The notes beneath the pieces are model-generated. The model was not told the DNA's origin. It ran no database searches and saw only the letters and a list, made by a program, of their open reading frames with translations. The position numbers were made by a program, and so were the translations under genes. From Roseburia_C sp031555935 (GTDB lineage Bacteria; Bacillota; Clostridia; Lachnospirales; Lachnospiraceae), in assembly GCA_031555935.1 (NCBI GenBank), contig JAVBTX010000027.1:1-64000 (forward strand): a DNA stretch of 64,000 bases, read 5' to 3'. Of this stretch, positions 40,366 through 49,057 are shown one piece after another; the first letter of the stretch is position 1; each line of letters starts with the position of its first letter.

Positions 40366-42624
40366 CTAAAATCCATTCATTGGGTTAAAATCAAACTGCA
40401 CCATTACGTCTCGATACGCCTGATTGTTTTCCAAATATTTTTCAATGTAGTCCTTTATCTGCACTAAAACTGCATACTGCGCATGTTTTAAATAGATAAC
40501 CCGTTTATAAATATCACTGACCTTGGCGACCGCTGGTTCGGTCGGTCCAATCAATTGCAAGCGTGAAAGTTGTTGCTGCTGCGATAAATCCTGCGTTTGC
40601 AGCCCATCTATTGCTGCGTGCAACTGCTCGGAGCGCCCTACGCTAAGAGCTTCGTCCCTTGATGCCACGAGTACCACAAGCATATGCCAAACTGGTGGAT
40701 ATCTGAGCATTTTTCGATAAACTATTTCCTGCTCATAAAAATCACGGTAATCTTGTTTGGCCGCGGTTACAACGCTGTAATGCTCCGGGCTATATGTCTG
40801 AATCACGACTTCCCCCGGCTTCTCCCCCCGACCGGCTCGTCCGGCCGCCTGGGTTAACAACTGAAAGGTTCGTTCTGATGCCCGGTAATCGCCAACATAA
40901 AGTGACAAGTCCGCCGCTAACACACCAACTAGTGTTACATTCGGAAAGTCATGCCCTTTGACAATCATCTGCGTGCCAATCAGGATATCTGCTTCCTGAT
41001 TAGCAAACGCTGACAATATCTGTTCGTATCCTTCTTTACTTCGGGTTGTATCCATATCCATCCGCAATATCCGGGCTCCTGAAAATTGCTTTTGGACCAT
41101 CTGCTCAATCTTCTGCGTGCCCGCCTTAAATCCACTGATATAAGGCGATTGACACTCTGGACATTGTTTTACCATCGGACTTTCATAGCCGCAATAATGG
41201 CAAATCAGCCGATGATTATTATGGGCACTTAATGAAACATCACAATGGGGACATTTTATCACGCTTCCGCAAGCTCTGCAAGAGACAAAGCCTGACATCC
41301 CGCGGCGATTTAAAAACAACATGATTTGTTCCTTTTTCGCCAAACGTTCTGCCATCAGCTCTTGCAGCTTCCGACTCAAAATCGAATAGTTATGTTCCTT
41401 TAACTCCTGCCGCAAATCAATAATTTCACATACCGGCAATTCCTTCGCAGCAACACGCTGCCCCATCTCAATGAGCAGGTATTCTCCCGCCAGCGCTTTG
41501 TAGTAGCTTTCGATGGCCGGGGTTGCTGAACCAAGCACCACGACCGCGCCGGTCATTTTTGCCCGCTCGATGGCTGTTTCTCTGGCATGGTACCGCGGCA
41601 GGGTTTCGCTTTTATAAGTGCTTTCATGTTCCTCGTCTATCATAATATACCCAAGTTTTGAAAATGGTGTGAACAATGCCGACCTGGGACCAATCATGAC
41701 ATCTATTTCACCTTTTTTTGCACGGTCAAATTGGTCATACCGTTCACCCGCTGACATTTTAGAATTCAGAATCGATACCCGGTCACCAAAACGCTGATAA
41801 AAACGCATCACTGTCTGATAGGTCAGGGCTATTTCTGGTATCAGCACAATCGCCTGCTTGCCTTTTTTTATTGCATCGGCAATCAATTCCATGTATACCT
41901 CGGTCTTGCCGCTGCCAGTCACGCCATGAATAAGGCAGGTCTTTGGTGATTCACTGCTGGCATTGTTCAAAATGGTATCGACCGCCTGCTGTTGGAGCTC
42001 ATTTAATTGCAGACTATATTCTTTTTGTTCTAAATGCCTGACTGGATTGCGGTAGCTTCTCAGCCGCTCAATTCGGAGCACACATTGTTCCTCAAGACTC
42101 CTGATAACTGCCGCAGTAATGTTTAATTTGTGGGTTAAGACATCATAATCCACTTCTGGGTCTTCGATTAATGCTTTTAAAAGTCTAGCCCTTGCGGTAC
42201 TATGTTTTCTTTCATATTCGGCGAGCTGGATTTTCGCCGCCTGCTGATCAAGCAGCAGGTGAATCATTTTTTTTTCTTTTTCTGCCGCTTTTTGTTTGAT
42301 TGGAATTACTGTTTTTAACGCATGATTGATTGTGCCGCCATAATTTTTGTGCATCCAGAATGCCAAAGCAATCAAATGAGATTCTATCTGCATCCCATTT
42401 TTATCAATGGAGGCTATCTCTTTTATTTTAGCTGGGTCATATTCCGCTTGCTCGGTTAACTCGACCACAAAGCCACGGATTTTACGACTGCCGCCGCCAA
42501 ACGGTACCACCACCTGCATGCCGATGCTGATTTCATCTAACAGCCGGGGGGGTACAGCATATTGAAATGTCTTATCTAATTTTTCATGTGATATATCAAT
42601 TATGATATTGGCGTACAATGTCAT
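40366..42624 (-). CDS. priA: Primosomal protein N' (replication restart helicase)
   Basis: A 752-aa superfamily 2 helicase that reloads the replisome at stalled forks. It has an N-terminal 3'-end binding domain, Walker A HGVTGSGKTEVYME, the box IMIDEEHEST, LGSATPAIESY, two zinc sites (CRACGSVIKCPHCDVSL and CHYCGYESPMVKQCPECQ), and motif VI LTQAAGRAGRGEKPGEV. Length is typical. Its ATG lies inside the end of murE (29-base overlap), behind AGAGGAA. Confidence 0.96.
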   Translation of the reverse strand: MTLYANIIIDISHEKLDKTFQYAVPPRLLDEISIGMQVVVPFGGGSRKIRGFVVELTEQAEYDPAKIKEIASIDKNGMQIESHLIALAFWMHKNYGGTINHALKTVIPIKQKAAEKEKKMIHLLLDQQAAKIQLAEYERKHSTARARLLKALIEDPEVDYDVLTHKLNITAAVIRSLEEQCVLRIERLRSYRNPVRHLEQKEYSLQLNELQQQAVDTILNNASSESPKTCLIHGVTGSGKTEVYMELIADAIKKGKQAIVLIPEIALTYQTVMRFYQRFGDRVSILNSKMSAGERYDQFDRAKKGEIDVMIGPRSALFTPFSKLGYIMIDEEHESTYKSETLPRYHARETAIERAKMTGAVVVLGSATPAIESYYKALAGEYLLIEMGQRVAAKELPVCEIIDLRQELKEHNYSILSRKLQELMAERLAKKEQIMLFLNRRGMSGFVSCRACGSVIKCPHCDVSLSAHNNHRLICHYCGYESPMVKQCPECQSPYISGFKAGTQKIEQMVQKQFSGARILRMDMDTTRSKEGYEQILSAFANQEADILIGTQMIVKGHDFPNVTLVGVLAADLSLYVGDYRASERTFQLLTQAAGRAGRGEKPGEVVIQTYSPEHYSVVTAAKQDYRDFYEQEIVYRKMLRYPPVWHMLVVLVASRDEALSVGRSEQLHAAIDGLQTQDLSQQQQLSRLQLIGPTEPAVAKVSDIYKRVIYLKHAQYAVLVQIKDYIEKYLENNQAYRDVMVQFDFNPMNGF

Positions 42625-44062
42625 CTATTATGTTCCTCTCGTCCATCGGATAGAGCTTTCCCTCTATCTCCTGATAATCCTCATGTCCTTTTCCTGCCAG
42701 GATGATGATATCATCTTTTTTGGCATGGGCAATTGCATAGGCAATGGCCTCTCGTCTATCCTCGATACTGATATACTCGCCCGCTGTCTTGCGAATGCCT
42801 TCTTCGATATCCGCTATAATCTCTGCCGGTTTCTCGTAGCGGGGATTATCCGAGGTGATTATCGTAAAATCTGAATGCTGGCCAGCTACTTCACCCATTT
42901 GAAGCCGGCGCAGCTTGGAGCGATTGCCGCCGCAGCCAAACAAAGTTACCAGCCGACCTGGCTGATAAAAGCGCAAGGTCTTTAACAAGCTTTCCAGACT
43001 GACCGCATTATGTGCATAGTCAATAATCAAGCGATAGTCCTTCGAGATTGGTATTTCTTCGATTCGGCCTTTGACAGTGACACTCCGCATCGTCTTTTCC
43101 ATTGTCTTTGGTAATATTCCGGCCATATGACAAATGGCAGTTGCCGCTAGCGAGTTGTATATTGAAAACAAGCCTGGCATCCCCACTTCCATATCGGCCT
43201 CACAGATTCCACTCAAATGGTATTTCATCCCCAGACATTCTGGATATGTCACATACTGAATATTTCCGCCGCTGTAATCAGCATTCATTTTGATGCCATA
43301 GCTTCTTATCTTACAGCCATAGCGTGCCGCCGCTTTGCGGGCAAATTGGTCATCTGCATTGATTAGTCCAATCCGGCTTTGATTAAATATTTTTGCCTTA
43401 CAAGCTAAGTATTCGGCAAAATTGGCATGTTCTCCCGGTCCAATATGGTCCGGCGAAAGATTTGTAAATACACCAACATCAAATAAAATACCATCGACAC
43501 GATGCATCTTAAGTCCTTGCGAGGATACCTCCATCACACAAAAATCGAAGCCTGCATCTACCATTTTGCGAAGCGACTGCTGAATCACAAGCGACTCAGG
43601 TGTCGTATTATAATACGGCGTTAACTCATCTTCCATCTGCAAACCAATCGTACCGATTAGTCCCGCCTTATATCCCGCCATTCGCAACATATGCCAGACC
43701 ATATATGCCGTCGATGTCTTCCCTTTCGTTCCGGTGATACCAATTATCTTTAGCTTTGCCGCCGGACGCCCATAATAATCCGCAGCCATAATTGCCAAGG
43801 TCTGCCTCGTATTATGTACCCGGATAATCGTTACATGTTCCGGTGTTTTTATGTTTTTTTGCACCAATATCGCTACTGCACCATTTTTTACCGCTTGCGA
43901 AATATATTGATGTCCGTCACGATAGTATCCGGTCAGGCATACAAATAAATTGCCTTTGCGCACATTTCCGGAGTCGTAACAGATTCCTGTTATCTTCTGA
44001 TCGATACTTCCCTGCATACACATGTAATTGCAGTTCTTTAGTAATTCTTTCAGATATGCCAT
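42596..44062 (-). CDS. murE: UDP-MurNAc-tripeptide synthetase (meso-DAP-adding)
   Basis: Adds the third amino acid to the peptidoglycan stem. The 488-aa protein has the ATP loop IGITGTKGKTSTAYMVWH, DVGVFTNLSPDHI, the Lys region EYLACKAKIFNQS and the C-terminal VTLFGCGGNRSKLRRLQMG. The specificity motif reads TSDNPRYEKP: DNPR marks meso-diaminopimelate as substrate. The gene has its own near-consensus promoter and AGAAGGG ribosome site and leads the long operon down to thiN. Confidence 0.95.
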   Translation of the reverse strand: MAYLKELLKNCNYMCMQGSIDQKITGICYDSGNVRKGNLFVCLTGYYRDGHQYISQAVKNGAVAILVQKNIKTPEHVTIIRVHNTRQTLAIMAADYYGRPAAKLKIIGITGTKGKTSTAYMVWHMLRMAGYKAGLIGTIGLQMEDELTPYYNTTPESLVIQQSLRKMVDAGFDFCVMEVSSQGLKMHRVDGILFDVGVFTNLSPDHIGPGEHANFAEYLACKAKIFNQSRIGLINADDQFARKAAARYGCKIRSYGIKMNADYSGGNIQYVTYPECLGMKYHLSGICEADMEVGMPGLFSIYNSLAATAICHMAGILPKTMEKTMRSVTVKGRIEEIPISKDYRLIIDYAHNAVSLESLLKTLRFYQPGRLVTLFGCGGNRSKLRRLQMGEVAGQHSDFTIITSDNPRYEKPAEIIADIEEGIRKTAGEYISIEDRREAIAYAIAHAKKDDIIILAGKGHEDYQEIEGKLYPMDERNIIDDIVRQYHN

Positions 44063-44095
44063 TCGTTACCCTTCTGTTAAAATTACGCTTTTATC

Positions 44096-44124
44096 ATTAT
44101 ATGTCAGGACGGAAGTTTTTACAA
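44096..44124 (-). promoter_or_regulatory. Promoter of the murE operon
   Basis: On the minus strand TTGTAA (44124-44119), 17 bases and TATAAT (44101-44096), about 35 bases before the murE ATG. It uses the same -35 hexamer as the purine operon. Confidence 0.85.
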
Positions 44125-44199
44125 GTTTTCCAACTGTTTTCCATTTGTTTTTTCACTGATTTGTCGTATTTTTTCTTGTTTTCGGGACATACTTTCGAT

Positions 44200-44601
44200 A
44201 TGAAAAATAAATTTTGGATCTGCGGTTTGACTGGCTGGTGCATGGAAATTCTATTCACCTCGGCCGGCTCTTTCCGGAATAAGAATATGAAACTGATGGG
44301 GCAGACATCGATCTGGATGTTTCCTATCTATGGAATGGCTGCAATGATTGGACCTATTTACAAGTACATCAAAAATCTGCCGGTCTTTTTGCGAGGAGGT
44401 ATCTACACCGCCGGCATCTTTACCTGTGAATATGTCAGTGGTTCCCTGCTGCGCAAGCATGGCATGTGCCCTTGGGATTACAGTGATGCCAAAGCGAATA
44501 TCAATGGCTTAATTCGGCTCGACTATGCTCCGTTCTGGCTGGCAGCCGGCTTGATTTTTGAACGAATTTGTAAAGGGATGGACAGCGCCGCGATAAAATA
44601 A
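44200..44601 (+). CDS. Small membrane protein of the putative ABC transporter permease family (PF06541)
   Basis: A 133-aa membrane protein of the family often named ABC_trans_CmpB (former DUF1113), though no transporter function is proven. Family blocks are FWICGLTGWCMEILFTSAG, TSIWMFPIYGMAAMIGP, FTCEYVSGSLLRKHGMCPWDY and INGLIRLDYAPFWLAAGLIFE, with four hydrophobic segments. The frame is open upstream into murE, but the family begins at this ATG. The ribosome site is weak (GGGA at 14 bases). It is transcribed divergently from murE and ends in its own terminator. Confidence 0.8.
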   Translation: MKNKFWICGLTGWCMEILFTSAGSFRNKNMKLMGQTSIWMFPIYGMAAMIGPIYKYIKNLPVFLRGGIYTAGIFTCEYVSGSLLRKHGMCPWDYSDAKANINGLIRLDYAPFWLAAGLIFERICKGMDSAAIK

Positions 44602-44618
44602 GCGGCGCGATTTTTTTT
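44585..44618 (+). terminator. Terminator of the small permease-like gene
   Basis: GCGCCGC pairs with GCGGCGC around a 10-base loop, followed by eight T. The left arm lies in the last codons of the gene. Confidence 0.9.
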
Positions 44619-44644
44619 AATAATCTCCATTCTTCCAAAGTCTG

Positions 44645-44670
44645 AAGTGTGAAAATTTATTTTCACACTT
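44645..44670 (-). terminator. Hairpin at the end of the lipoprotein operon
   Basis: AAGTGTGAAAAT is perfectly inverted with a 2-base centre, starting at the stop codon of the PH-domain gene. The T-tract after it is poor on the minus strand, so termination strength is uncertain. Confidence 0.5.
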
Positions 44671-45080
44671 TACCCCTCCGAAAGGTCACCTGCGCCAATA
44701 TCAAGCGTGTTCAAGGTGCGTCGCTTCATTCTTGCCGCCTCCGATGCCTTTAGAATATACTCTTTTACTTCTCTTGCATGCTTGATATGTATTAGTAATA
44801 ATTCTTTATCGGTCACATCACCGGTATAGCAAGTAATTGTTGCGAGTCCGAACATCCGCTCTAACAAGGTTGCGGTAAGCTTAACGTCTTGTACTTTGTA
44901 CATATAACAATCGTTTTCGATTAATTTAAAAAAACCTTCATTTCTGGTGATAACATCCGGCTTAATCGTATATTTTGTAAATGTCCAAGGTAATCCAAAG
45001 AACAGCACCCTCTTTCGCTCTGCAAAAACTGGCTGTTCTGCTCCATCATAATCATTCTTTTCTGTAACATTTTCTGACAT
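44670..45080 (-). CDS. Bacterial PH-domain protein
   Basis: A 136-aa protein without signal or membrane segment, matching the bacterial PH (YdbS-like, bPH2) fold. It contains LPWTFTKYTIKPDVITRNEGF and DCYMYKVQDVKLTATLLERMFGLATI, where the TxxxIxxxxLxR-F-GxAT pattern is typical, and a final helix rich in Ala and Arg. PH domains of this kind sit at membranes or in complexes; no ligand can be named. I start at 45080, six bases after GGGGGC. It is last in the lipoprotein/GH16 operon. Confidence 0.8.
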   Translation of the reverse strand: MSENVTEKNDYDGAEQPVFAERKRVLFFGLPWTFTKYTIKPDVITRNEGFFKLIENDCYMYKVQDVKLTATLLERMFGLATITCYTGDVTDKELLLIHIKHAREVKEYILKASEAARMKRRTLNTLDIGAGDLSEG

Positions 45081-45129
45081 TTGTTTGCCCCCTAAACTTT
45101 CTTTATATTTTTTTATTTTACTATATCTT

Positions 45130-45837
45130 TTATTCCCAATCAACCCATGTATAATAAGTTATCGCCGCTACCGCCTTGTCCTTCATCATTAAAGCGATAT
45201 ACGCTGTGTTTGCTCTGCTTTCTACTGGATCTAAACCAGCTGTAATAACATAGTCAAAACGACTCAGCCAACTCTCTGGATATTCATCTACACGCCAGCC
45301 CTTATTATCTTCCCGTGGTTCTGATATATAAGTGTTATCAAAATTCATTATGGCAACATTCGGATATTTTTCACAGATTTCTTCTTCACTGGTGCCAATC
45401 ATAATTCCATTTCCCAATCCAGATCCCTCACCGGTGACGGCCAAGCCACGGAAAGATTCAAGACGCTCCTTGGTATTTACGATATAGAAATACTCTACAC
45501 CACCAACTCTGATTGTATACCAATCGCCAGACATTTGACTAGCATTTTCACCTTTTTCTTTGACTGCTTCACCCAGCTTAATTGCATCCGTAAATGATAT
45601 CATCGATATTCCTAATATAAAAGAGGAATCATCTCCTAACATTCGCTCCAATTTGGGATAGCCATCTGTCGCGAACTCTGTTGTCACTTCTGTTTCTTCG
45701 GCTGGTAATACGGTTGTTTCAATGGGTTCTTCCACAAGCTGCTCGGTTGTTGCAATGTCATAGTTTCTCGTACCTTTATTACAGCCCGATACTGCCAGTA
45801 TCATCACCAACAGACATAGGTATGCTGTTATCTTCAT
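45130..45837 (-). CDS. Lipoprotein A, paralogue of the lipoprotein at 46661-47278
   Basis: A 235-aa exported lipoprotein: the signal MKITAYLCLLVMILAVSGC ends in a lipobox with Cys at residue 19. A Thr/Glu-rich linker leads to a domain of about 170 residues shared with lipoprotein B: WYTIRVGGVEYFYI, YPNVAIMNFDNTYI, SRFDYVITAG and MMKDKAVAAITYY. I start at ATG 45837 because its leader (AAAAGGATGATA..ATATGAA) is almost the same as that of the GH16 gene; two earlier start codons lie in that site. Domain unknown to me. It would sit on the outer face of the membrane. Confidence 0.8.
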   Translation of the reverse strand: MKITAYLCLLVMILAVSGCNKGTRNYDIATTEQLVEEPIETTVLPAEETEVTTEFATDGYPKLERMLGDDSSFILGISMISFTDAIKLGEAVKEKGENASQMSGDWYTIRVGGVEYFYIVNTKERLESFRGLAVTGEGSGLGNGIMIGTSEEEICEKYPNVAIMNFDNTYISEPREDNKGWRVDEYPESWLSRFDYVITAGLDPVESRANTAYIALMMKDKAVAAITYYTWVDWE

Positions 45838-45854
45838 ATTTTTTATCATCCTTT

Positions 45855-46628
45855 TCAAAAATGCTTATTCCTATTATTCAATTGATACACCTTTACATAA
45901 TCAATTTCAAATACAGATTGTTCATCATTTTCTTGACCAATATTATATAGATTTAGCATTAACTGCATCGGATAATCTGGGCTTTCATTAACATGCTTGA
46001 TACATATGCCATTAATGTAAAAATCTATCCCAGCTTCATCCCAATCAAAAGCATAGGTATTCCATGCCTCAACTTCAATACTCTGTTCTTCTTCATAAAA
46101 GCTGTCCTGAATCTGAGCATCGCCAAAGGGATGCACACCATAACCAATGATGGATTTACCTTTAGCGACATTCCACCCCTTCAATTCAAACAAACAGATT
46201 TCTGCTGATTCTTGTGGCTCTTTTTCTGTTCCAATTAACCATAATGCCGCCACATTCTCTTTTGCTATCCTGCACCTTGCTTTAAATTCCACCCATCCAT
46301 AATGCAGAGCAACTTTTATTTCCGTCTCTTGCTGCTCACGGACTAGTAAGCTATCGGTAAAACGATGTTGACCTAACTTAGAACCTAACGGACCTGAAAA
46401 TACTCCCGTTTGAAGATTGGAAACACGTACATCACCATTCCACTCTTGACACCACGGCTGCTGGTGATTTGAAATATATAGCGTTAAGATACTGTCTTTT
46501 ATTTTATAACTTGGCATTGATTTTTTTCGGCTGCTCCATTGTGGCAGATAAAATGGAAACCAATAATCGGTATTTAATTGTCCTGCATCGAAATCATCCT
46601 GCAATAGTAACTGATATTTTTCTTTCAT
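45855..46628 (-). CDS. GH16-fold protein with altered catalytic motif, no signal peptide
   Basis: A 257-aa jelly-roll protein of the GH16 (beta-glucanase) type. Supporting parts are the start LLLQDDFDAGQLNTDYW, YGWVEFKARCRIAKENVAALW, a typical GH16 strand pair, and WNTYAFDWDEAGIDFYINGIC near the end. The catalytic signature is normally ExDxxE; here it reads EICLFE, so both Glu remain but the middle Asp is Cys. No signal peptide is present, so the protein should stay in the cytoplasm or be fed by imported oligosaccharides. It lies between two paralogous lipoprotein genes. Activity is uncertain; fold assignment is good. Confidence 0.75.
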   Translation of the reverse strand: MKEKYQLLLQDDFDAGQLNTDYWFPFYLPQWSSRKKSMPSYKIKDSILTLYISNHQQPWCQEWNGDVRVSNLQTGVFSGPLGSKLGQHRFTDSLLVREQQETEIKVALHYGWVEFKARCRIAKENVAALWLIGTEKEPQESAEICLFELKGWNVAKGKSIIGYGVHPFGDAQIQDSFYEEEQSIEVEAWNTYAFDWDEAGIDFYINGICIKHVNESPDYPMQLMLNLYNIGQENDEQSVFEIDYVKVYQLNNRNKHF

Positions 46629-46660
46629 ATTTTAATCATCCTTTTCACGTTGCAACTGAT

Positions 46661-47278
46661 TTATCCCGCTGTCGGATTATAGAACGTAATCGCTGTTACA
46701 ACCTTATCCTTTACCAGTAATGCCAAGTATAATGGCAACGCTTCTGGTTCGCCGCTAGTTTCTTCCAATATTATCACATAATCAAACTGCTCGGTCCAAT
46801 TGTCTGGAAATGCAACTCCGTTCCATCCAGCATTATTGGTTCGTTCTGCTCCAATATAGGTATTATCAAAATTTATCACCGCCGCATTGGGGTATTGTTC
46901 TAAAACATCTTCTTCACTCATGCCGACTTCTAAGCCACATTTTAGTTTATGCTGATTGCCAACAATTGCATACCCTACTCCATAAGTATAAACATCCTCT
47001 GATCCCTCCATGATGCCATAATAATATTCCACATCTTCAATCGTGATTGTATACCACGTTCCAGGGGATGCTCCCGGCAAGGTTCCGCCTTCGATTTGAA
47101 CAGTTCCTTTTGCTTTTGCATTATCAAACCAAGGAATGATAACCTCTGGCTCCACGGTTGTCTCTTCTCTTGATAAAGCGCCCAATCTCACGCTGGCTGG
47201 TTCTTCTGGTGTTTTCGCACAGCCTGATATTAATATGCAAATGATGAGTGGTAAAATAATGTGTGTTTTCTTGCTCAT
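46661..47278 (-). CDS. Lipoprotein B, paralogue of lipoprotein A
   Basis: A 205-aa lipoprotein with signal MSKKTHIILPLIICILISGC, lipobox Cys at residue 20. The mature part shares the lipoprotein A domain: WYTITIEDVEYYYG, YPNAAVINFDNTYI, EQFDYVIILE and LLVKDKVVTAITFYN. Compared with A it lacks about 30 residues of linker. The start has AAAGGAGG eight bases upstream. First gene of the operon lipoprotein B - GH16 - lipoprotein A - PH domain. Confidence 0.82.
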   Translation of the reverse strand: MSKKTHIILPLIICILISGCAKTPEEPASVRLGALSREETTVEPEVIIPWFDNAKAKGTVQIEGGTLPGASPGTWYTITIEDVEYYYGIMEGSEDVYTYGVGYAIVGNQHKLKCGLEVGMSEEDVLEQYPNAAVINFDNTYIGAERTNNAGWNGVAFPDNWTEQFDYVIILEETSGEPEALPLYLALLVKDKVVTAITFYNPTAG

Positions 47279-47381
47279 TATGTTAGCCTCCTTTGTGAAT
47301 GTTTATTACTTTTAAATGTACCATATTTTTATTGTATTGCACAACTGGTAAAGCTATCATCTCTCTATGTTATTTATCGCA

Positions 47382-47424
47382 CATAAACGCACGCGTGCGT
47401 TTATGCGTGCGTTTCCGTGCGTTT
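47382..47424. repeat. 24-bp perfect palindrome and three CGTGCGTTT repeats
   Basis: CATAAACGCACG and its exact inverse meet at 47393/47394. CGTGCGTTT then occurs at 47394, 47406 and 47416, spaced 12 and 10 bases. It lies between the regulator relic and the lipoprotein B promoter region. Confidence 0.8.
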
Positions 47425-47427
47425 ATC

Positions 47428-48095
47428 TTACTATTTTGTACTTAGAAGATCTGCCCTTACCAACTAATTTTAAAGATTTCTCATCCGCCAATTTTTTCAG
47501 AATACGGTATGCTCACTAACATGAATTGTATTGGCTAACTCTTGAGTGGACGCTTTTCTTTGCTTTTGTAATATAGATAAAATAAGCAGAGCATTAATTG
47601 ACAACATTCTTCCCATACGTTTTTCTTCAATCGAAACCATTTGTGAAAAAGGCAAATCTGGTTCTGCTCTCTGGATAAACAACTTAACGTATCTTTCTGT
47701 CGATTCGGAGTAATCTGGAAGCGGACGACCATATATAATGGAGCCTTCAAATATACGATCAATGCCACGTCCAGTTCGTTCCGCTAAACCGATTCGTTTC
47801 AAATCATCTGCCAAAGCCGGATTGCGTCCATGCGGTTCCACCATCAGAAGATTGTTAAGATTTACACCTTCTATAAATCCACCTGGACTACTAATTGATA
47901 ATCCTTCATCTTCAACTGCCAAACGAACCATTTGTAAAATCGAATAATCTCTATGACAAAAGGCATTTACCAGACCTTCACGAAAGGCTGCTTCCGAAAA
48001 TTCTGGAATAGGAATCCGACAAATTCAGCAATCTGAGTTCTAAATATTTCATGAACTTCTTGAATTTTAAATCCAATTATTATATGATAGTAAAA
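47428..48095 (-). pseudogene. Relic of an ATP-binding helix-turn-helix regulator (AlbA_2/HATPase_c_4 type)
   Basis: The longest open part (47497-47931, also in frame up to about 48020) reads SEAAFREGLVNAFCHRDYS, SSPGGFIEGVNLNNLL, HGRNPALADDLKRIGLAERTG and RGIDRIFEGS, the C-terminal ATPase-like domain of these regulators. A winged-helix start follows: STQELANTIHVSEHTV. Two frameshifts are visible. Near 47505 the frame stops, while the next frame continues ILKKLADEKSLKLVGKG to a stop at 47428. Near 48025 the upstream part IQEVHEIFRTQIAEFVGF is in another frame. The N-terminal AlbA_2 domain is missing; the relic runs into the pyrBI promoter. Confidence 0.8.
48060..48088 (+). promoter_or_regulatory. 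Promoter of pyrBI
   Basis: TTGAAT (48060-48065), 17 bases, TATGAT (48083-48088). Transcription would start near 48095, at the foot of a hairpin (48097-48114). Confidence 0.8.
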
Positions 48096-48096
48096 A

Positions 48097-48114
48097 TGCC
48101 TACATGCGTAGGCA
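48097..48114 (+). promoter_or_regulatory. Hairpin at the 5' end of the pyrBI transcript
   Basis: TGCCTAC and GTAGGCA pair around ATGC directly after the expected transcription start, 16 bases before AGGAGG. It may protect the 5' end or be an operator; it has no U-tract and is not a PyrR attenuator. Confidence 0.5.
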
Positions 48115-48139
48115 AATCTTGATACCCAGGAGGAATTTT

Positions 48140-49057
48140 ATGCGACATTTGATGAGTCCGCTGGATTTTTCTGTCGAGGAATTGGACAGACTGTTATCTC
48201 TAGCGAACGATATTGAACAAAATCCGAAAAAATATGCCCATGCATGTGATGGTCAGAAGTTAGCCACCTGCTTTTATGAACCGAGTACCCGAACCAGACT
48301 TAGTTTTGAATCCGCAATGTTAAATCTTGGCGGTTCTATTCTTGGTTTTTCCAGTGCTGATAGTTCTTCCGCTACCAAAGGTGAAAGTGTTTCCGATACC
48401 ATGCGTGTTATTTCCTGCTATGCCGATATTGCTGCTATCCGTCATCCGAAGGAAGGTGCAGCCCTTGTTGCTTCTCAGAAATCTACGATTCCAGTTATCA
48501 ATGCCGGTGACGGCGGTCATCAACATCCAACCCAGACCTTAACTGATTTGCTTACCATTCGTTCCTTAAAGGGACGCTTAGATGATATTGTCATTGGTTT
48601 GTGTGGTGATTTAAAATTTGGCCGGACAGTGCACTCTCTGATTCATGCCCTTGTGCGTTATAAAAAGGTCCATTTTGTGCTGATTTCACCAGAAGAACTG
48701 CGCATACCTGACTATATCCGTGATGAATTGAAAAGCGCTAATATTTCTTTTGAAGAGGTGGAACGTTTAGAACAAGCAATGCCTAAGCTGGATATCCTAT
48801 ACATGACCAGAGTTCAGAAGGAACGCTTCTTTAATGAGGAAGATTATATTCGAATGAAGGATTTCTACATTTTAAATAAAGAGAAAATGGAACTGGCCAA
48901 ACCGGACATGCTCGTGCTCCATCCACTGCCACGGGTAAATGAAATTTCGGTAGACGTGGATGACGACCCACGCGCTGCCTATTTCAAACAGGCACAATAT
49001 GGTGTCTATGTTCGAATGGCTCTGATTCTAATGCTTTTGGAGGTGGAAGGATGTTAA
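48140..49057 (+). CDS. pyrB: Aspartate carbamoyltransferase, catalytic subunit
   Basis: Joins carbamoyl phosphate and aspartate, the first committed pyrimidine step. The 305-aa protein has the carbamoyl phosphate motif YEPSTRTRLSFESAM, the 80s loop DSSSATKGESVSDT, GGHQHPTQTLTDLLT and VLHPLPRVNEIS. An ATG 12 codons upstream lies in the leader hairpin; the ATG at 48140 follows AGGAGG by six bases and fits the family. The gene overlaps pyrI by seven bases. Confidence 0.97.
   Translation: MRHLMSPLDFSVEELDRLLSLANDIEQNPKKYAHACDGQKLATCFYEPSTRTRLSFESAMLNLGGSILGFSSADSSSATKGESVSDTMRVISCYADIAAIRHPKEGAALVASQKSTIPVINAGDGGHQHPTQTLTDLLTIRSLKGRLDDIVIGLCGDLKFGRTVHSLIHALVRYKKVHFVLISPEELRIPDYIRDELKSANISFEEVERLEQAMPKLDILYMTRVQKERFFNEEDYIRMKDFYILNKEKMELAKPDMLVLHPLPRVNEISVDVDDDPRAAYFKQAQYGVYVRMALILMLLEVEGC

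Noticed and set aside
43843..44199. Upstream extension of the plus-strand permease-like gene
   Set aside because: It is antisense to murE and its promoter, and the family similarity begins only at the ATG at 44200.
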